DNA of 64,000 nucleotides from Lachnoclostridium sp. An181 (GTDB lineage: Bacteria > Bacillota > Clostridia > Lachnospirales > Lachnospiraceae). This document shows, piece after piece, positions 60,908 through 64,000 of this stretch (within the stretch, counting starts at the first letter, position 1; every line of letters begins with the position of its first letter). Made by a program: the position numbers and the translations under genes. The stretch is from contig NZ_NFKJ01000005.1 in the NCBI RefSeq assembly GCF_002160325.1, positions 1 through 64,000 of the forward strand. Reading direction: 5' to 3'. The notes beneath the pieces were generated by a model. That model saw nothing but the letters and a program-made list of their open reading frames with translations. It had not been told where the DNA came from and did not search any database.

Positions 60908-61768
60908 ATGGAACCTATCAAAGAAGGAAAAGTCCGTGAGATTTATGACAATGGCGACAACCTGATCATGGTGGCAACTGACCGCATCAGTTGTTTTGAT
61001 GTTATCTTAAAGAATACGATAACAAAAAAAGGAACTGTTCTGACTCAGATGTCCAAATTCTGGTTCAACATGACAAAAGACATTTTGCCAAACCATATGA
61101 TCTCCACAGATGTCAAAGACATGCCTGAGTTCTTCCGGCAGCCTCAGTTTGACGGAAACAGTATGATGTGCAGAAAACTGAACATGCTGCCTATCGAGTG
61201 TATCGTACGTGGATACATCACAGGAAGCGGCTGGGCAAGCTATCAGAAAAACGGAACTGTGTGCGGGATCAAACTTCCGGAAGGATTAAAAGAGTCCGAT
61301 AAACTGCCTGAGCCAATCTACACCCCATCCACAAAGGCAGAGATTGGTGAACACGATGAAAATATCTCTTATGAGCAGAGTATCGCTCACCTGGAAAAAT
61401 ATTTCCCGGGAAAAGGAGAGGAGTATGCTGCAAAACTTCGCGATTACACAATCGCTCTTTACAAGAAATGTGCGGATTACGCACTGAGCCGCGGCATTAT
61501 TATTGCTGATACAAAATTTGAGTTCGGACTTGACGAGGAGGGAAACATTGTTCTTGGAGACGAAATGCTCACACCAGACAGCTCCCGTTTCTGGCCGGCT
61601 GACGGATACGAACCAGGTCATGGACAGCCTTCTTTTGACAAACAGTTTGCCCGCGACTGGCTGAAAGACAACCCGGACAACAACTGGACACTGCCGGATG
61701 ATGTGGTACAGAAAACCATTGATATCTATCTGCAGGGTTATGAAATGCTGACTGGGGAAAAACTGTAA
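60908..61768 (+). CDS. purC: SAICAR synthase
   Basis: A 286-residue phosphoribosylaminoimidazole-succinocarboxamide synthase: EGKVREIYDNGDNLIMVATDRISCFDVI, LPIECIVRGYITGSGWASYQK, STKAEIGEHDENISYEQ, and VLGDEMLTPDSSRFWPADGYEPG all match the family. It joins CAIR and aspartate with ATP in purine synthesis. The other pur genes are not in this window, and it has its own terminator. The ATG at 60908 follows GCGAGGTATGTAAA. The leader upstream may control it. Confidence 0.96.
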   Translation: MEPIKEGKVREIYDNGDNLIMVATDRISCFDVILKNTITKKGTVLTQMSKFWFNMTKDILPNHMISTDVKDMPEFFRQPQFDGNSMMCRKLNMLPIECIVRGYITGSGWASYQKNGTVCGIKLPEGLKESDKLPEPIYTPSTKAEIGEHDENISYEQSIAHLEKYFPGKGEEYAAKLRDYTIALYKKCADYALSRGIIIADTKFEFGLDEEGNIVLGDEMLTPDSSRFWPADGYEPGHGQPSFDKQFARDWLKDNPDNNWTLPDDVVQKTIDIYLQGYEMLTGEKL

Positions 61769-61799
61769 ACCTTTGACTGAAAGTCTATATAAATCATAT

Positions 61800-61840
61800 A
61801 AGAACCCGAAAATTTCTTATCCGGAAATCTTCGGGTTCTT
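61800..61840. terminator. Bidirectional terminator between purC and the HAD-HD gene
   Basis: AAGAACCCGAA (61800-61810) pairs with TTCGGGTTCTT (61830-61840), with A/T-rich flanks on both sides. Confidence 0.85.
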
Positions 61841-61856
61841 GATTTGTCTCGACACA

Positions 61857-63035
61857 TTATTTTTCTTCCACTTCTCTGAATCTTATATCAACATCATTTA
61901 TGGTCACTCCATGTAGCAGTTCATAAATAGAACCATGTATTTTTTCTTCAAAATACTGTTTCAGTTCCACATTTTTAGTCCATTGTGCCTGTGGATAATT
62001 TCCATATCTGCGTTTGACATCTGCCATTCTTTCCTCAATATCCAAAAAACTCTCATTTCCTGCCAATGCATCACAAATCTGAATCAATCTGTCATAATCG
62101 TCATACTTCATTTTCCCGAGAAGATCGCAAGCATCGGCAGCTTCATTTTCCGGAATATCAATTTTTCCTATATAGATCCCAAAATCTTGATTTGGAAAGG
62201 AATGAGTCAGGCATACTTTTGCCACTTGTCTAAACCCAAGACGCTGCATATACTGATGCCCATAGTATATATGCCCAAGATCCCGGACACGAAACCTTCT
62301 TCCAATGTCATGCAGCAACGCCAATACATAGGCTTTTTCTGCATCCATAGAACATGCCATGGCAATCTCTTGGGCGCATAGAGCTGCTACTCTGCAGTGA
62401 TTCCCCCACGGGCCGGGATTTAGCTCCTCGGCAGCTGCAAGAAGTATTTCTGCATTTTTCTTATCAGGATATCCACGTTCTATCTGACGTAACGTCTCTA
62501 TGGCATCTGTCCAGTTTCCAACACGAAGATATTCTGTCTTTTTCTTCTGATTTGCCTTACTGGAAAACAAAAGTACAGGAATCCCCCTGCTTATAACTGA
62601 GTCACAATTCTCAGGGCTATCATCGATCAGCACAGATATCTTTTCATTCATACAGGCGTTTGCTTTATCCAAAGTACAAATCAATTTGTCATAGACAATC
62701 CCGCCATTTTTTAGCTCTTCTCGTGTAGTTTTATAGGGATCTGTGTATAATTCATCTGTTCGCGCGGTAATGATCACTATTCTATGGCCAAGATCGCGCA
62801 ATTTTTGGACTCCCCATGCAGCATCTGATTTAAACGGCGTGCTTGCAACCACCTTGTCATAATAGGCTCTGCAAAATCCAATCTCATCTTTTTTCCACTC
62901 GGGCGGCAAGTTGCTATATGAAATATTTTTCTTCTTCAATTCATCCACATCCGCCCCGAAATATTCTGCTACAAATGGGAGAAAATAATCAAAAGATTCC
63001 GTTAATGTATCGTCTATATCAATCGCTATGTTCAT
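61857..63035 (-). CDS. HAD phosphatase - HD phosphohydrolase fusion
   Basis: A 392-residue two-domain protein. Residues 1-180 are a 5'-nucleotidase/NT5C-like HAD domain: IAIDIDDTLTESFDYF (nucleophile and acid Asp), IVIITARTDELY (motif II), NACMNEKISVLIDDSPENCD (motif IV). Residues about 200-390 are an HD domain: GPWGNHCRVAALCAQEIA, YVLALLHDIGRRFRVRD with the paired HD, YGHQYMQRLG and ICDALAG. Both hydrolyse phosphate esters, so a combined nucleotide or metabolite-repair function is likely, but the substrate is unknown. It starts 16 bp from the Cof relic on the same strand. Confidence 0.87.
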   Translation of the reverse strand: MNIAIDIDDTLTESFDYFLPFVAEYFGADVDELKKKNISYSNLPPEWKKDEIGFCRAYYDKVVASTPFKSDAAWGVQKLRDLGHRIVIITARTDELYTDPYKTTREELKNGGIVYDKLICTLDKANACMNEKISVLIDDSPENCDSVISRGIPVLLFSSKANQKKKTEYLRVGNWTDAIETLRQIERGYPDKKNAEILLAAAEELNPGPWGNHCRVAALCAQEIAMACSMDAEKAYVLALLHDIGRRFRVRDLGHIYYGHQYMQRLGFRQVAKVCLTHSFPNQDFGIYIGKIDIPENEAADACDLLGKMKYDDYDRLIQICDALAGNESFLDIEERMADVKRRYGNYPQAQWTKNVELKQYFEEKIHGSIYELLHGVTINDVDIRFREVEEK

Positions 63036-63050
63036 ATCCGTTAGTCTCCC

Positions 63051-63363
63051 TTATATCAAACCACGGTTCGCGCAGTAATAGTAAATCCCGTCACCTGCGA
63101 CATGACCGCATATTTCATCAGCTGTCTGTTTGAGTTTATCCGATGCATTTTCCATTGCTATCCCCAGCCCGACTGCCTGCAGCATTTCAATATCATTATC
63201 GCCATCACCAAAAGCAATGGCATCTTCCTGTGTCAATACAGATCATGACATTTTTTTGCTTTAATCGTATAAGTGTTTTTATCATCTTTTCCGATATCAT
63301 TTTCTTTTTCATATCAATAAGTGTTCCATCAATATCAAAAAATGCAATTTTTATATTATTCAT
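63051..63363 (-). pseudogene. Cof-type HAD-IIB phosphatase with internal deletion
   Basis: The reverse strand starts MNNIKIAFFDIDGTLIDMKK (motif I, IDIDGT) at 63363, runs to TGRC around 63240 and then shifts frame into QEDAIAFGDGDNDIEMLQAVGLGIAMENA, the motif IV end of the same family. About 150 residues of cap domain and middle are gone. The C-terminal end ANRGLI stops at 63051. The junction makes an inactive product. Confidence 0.88.
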
Positions 63364-63544
63364 ACTTCAATTCTCCCTCACCAGTCCCTCCAGGCAATAA
63401 TGAAAATCTGATTTTTTCTTGCTTTCCTGCAAATATTTTAATATAATTATATCATCAATTTTATAATAATTATAGGAGATAATCACAGTATTTCTATGAT
63501 TATATCGTTAATTTATAGCAAGATTAAAAGGGAGTTGTGCAATT

Positions 63545-64000
63545 ATGGCGTTATCTGCTTGTGGTGTGACGATCGACAAAAAAGGGAAAGAAGTTATGGA
63601 ACATGGACTTACGATGTTTCCGCTCTCCTGTTTTGATGATAATTTGCAAATATATCCTGTCCCATGGCACTGGCACGATGAATTTGAATTCATTATTATT
63701 ACAGAAGGAATTGCTCATATACAGGCAGAAAATGCAACCATTCCTGTAATCCCAGGTGATGCAATCTTTATCAACTCTGGTGTACTCCACAGCATTGAAC
63801 ATGGAAAATGTGCAGATATAAACTGTCATTCGCTTGTGTTTCACGCCCGGATCATAGGTGGCAGTGTAGAAAGCATTTTCTGGCAAAAACTCATCACTCC
63901 AATTCTACACGATGAATCTTTCCGTTATCTCTACTTGAATCAAACCATTCCCTGGCAGGCTGATATTATTGAGGATATGAAAAGTGCATGGCAGGCTGTA
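63545..64000 (+). CDS. AraC-family regulator, N-terminal cupin part (partial)
   Basis: The frame is open from the ATG at 63545 to the window edge (152 codons). It shows the sugar-sensing cupin of AraC-type regulators: PVPWHWHDEFEFIIITEGIAHIQ and IPVIPGDAIFINSGVLHSIEH. The DNA-binding domain lies outside. GGGAG lies ten bases before the ATG. It probably controls sugar or glycan uptake genes beyond the right edge. Confidence 0.88.
   Translation, partial: MALSACGVTIDKKGKEVMEHGLTMFPLSCFDDNLQIYPVPWHWHDEFEFIIITEGIAHIQAENATIPVIPGDAIFINSGVLHSIEHGKCADINCHSLVFHARIIGGSVESIFWQKLITPILHDESFRYLYLNQTIPWQADIIEDMKSAWQAV

Overview
The window is a chromosomal piece of a low-to-mid GC Gram-positive gut anaerobe, most likely a Lachnospiraceae member (Mediterraneibacter / Ruminococcus gnavus-torques-like). 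The reasons are AAGGAGG-type ribosome sites, a Spo0A-type DNA-binding protein with 0A boxes, sortase-anchored GH20 enzymes ending in a SAKTG signal, a DUF5685-DnaJ operon, and phage tail proteins of Firmicutes type. The genus is inferred from protein style, not from a marker gene. No rRNA or tRNA was seen.

Layout. 0-3.4 kb holds the start of an Rpn-family nuclease, the DUF5685-DnaJ-membrane protein operon, and bioY behind a promoter overlapped by a BirA-like operator. 3.4-26.4 kb is a Wzx/Wzy-type capsule or exopolysaccharide locus, all on the minus strand. It encodes two polytopic or membrane-bound first-step proteins (a PglF-like 4,6-dehydratase and a PglC/WcaJ-like phosphosugar transferase), a three-gene UDP-L-FucNAc pathway (CapE, CapF, CapG type), five glycosyltransferases, flippase, polymerase, pyruvyl transferase with its Fe-S partner, and two unusual genes for small-molecule chemistry (HpcH/HpaI aldolase and Ldh-type 2-oxoacid reductase). 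Next to it, on the other strand, is a stand-alone Spo0A C-terminal-domain regulator preceded by three 0A boxes.

27-31.6 kb is a small accessory island: a dead IS200, an AIM24-like protein, a DUF3990 gene pair that resembles a toxin-antitoxin module, and an orphan CRISPR array of 26 repeats without any cas gene. Two related ~125 bp sequences in the same orientation flank the pair plus array; one sits where the leader should be.

32-44.6 kb is a phage-tail-only locus: XRE repressor and ImmA-like protein on the plus strand; on the minus strand an ArpU-like activator, a thioredoxin, a relic of a capsid scaffold gene, tail terminator, tail tube, tail chaperones with a -1 frameshift site, tape measure, distal tail, tail-associated and receptor-binding proteins, holin and amidase. 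No integrase, terminase, portal, capsid or replication gene is present. This is the gene content of a flexible (F-type, monocin-like) tailocin, although a decayed prophage is the main alternative. A decayed IS110 lies between the adhesin and lysis genes.

44.7-57.5 kb has small regulators and two long tandem sortase-anchored GH20 hexosaminidases with CBM32 and FIVAR modules, probably acting on mucin or milk-type glycans. The end of the window has a LysR-controlled flavodoxin/carboxymuconolactone decarboxylase/cupin cluster, a strange free-standing leader with two tiny ORFs and a terminator, purC, a HAD-HD fusion, a deleted Cof phosphatase pseudogene, and the start of an AraC regulator.
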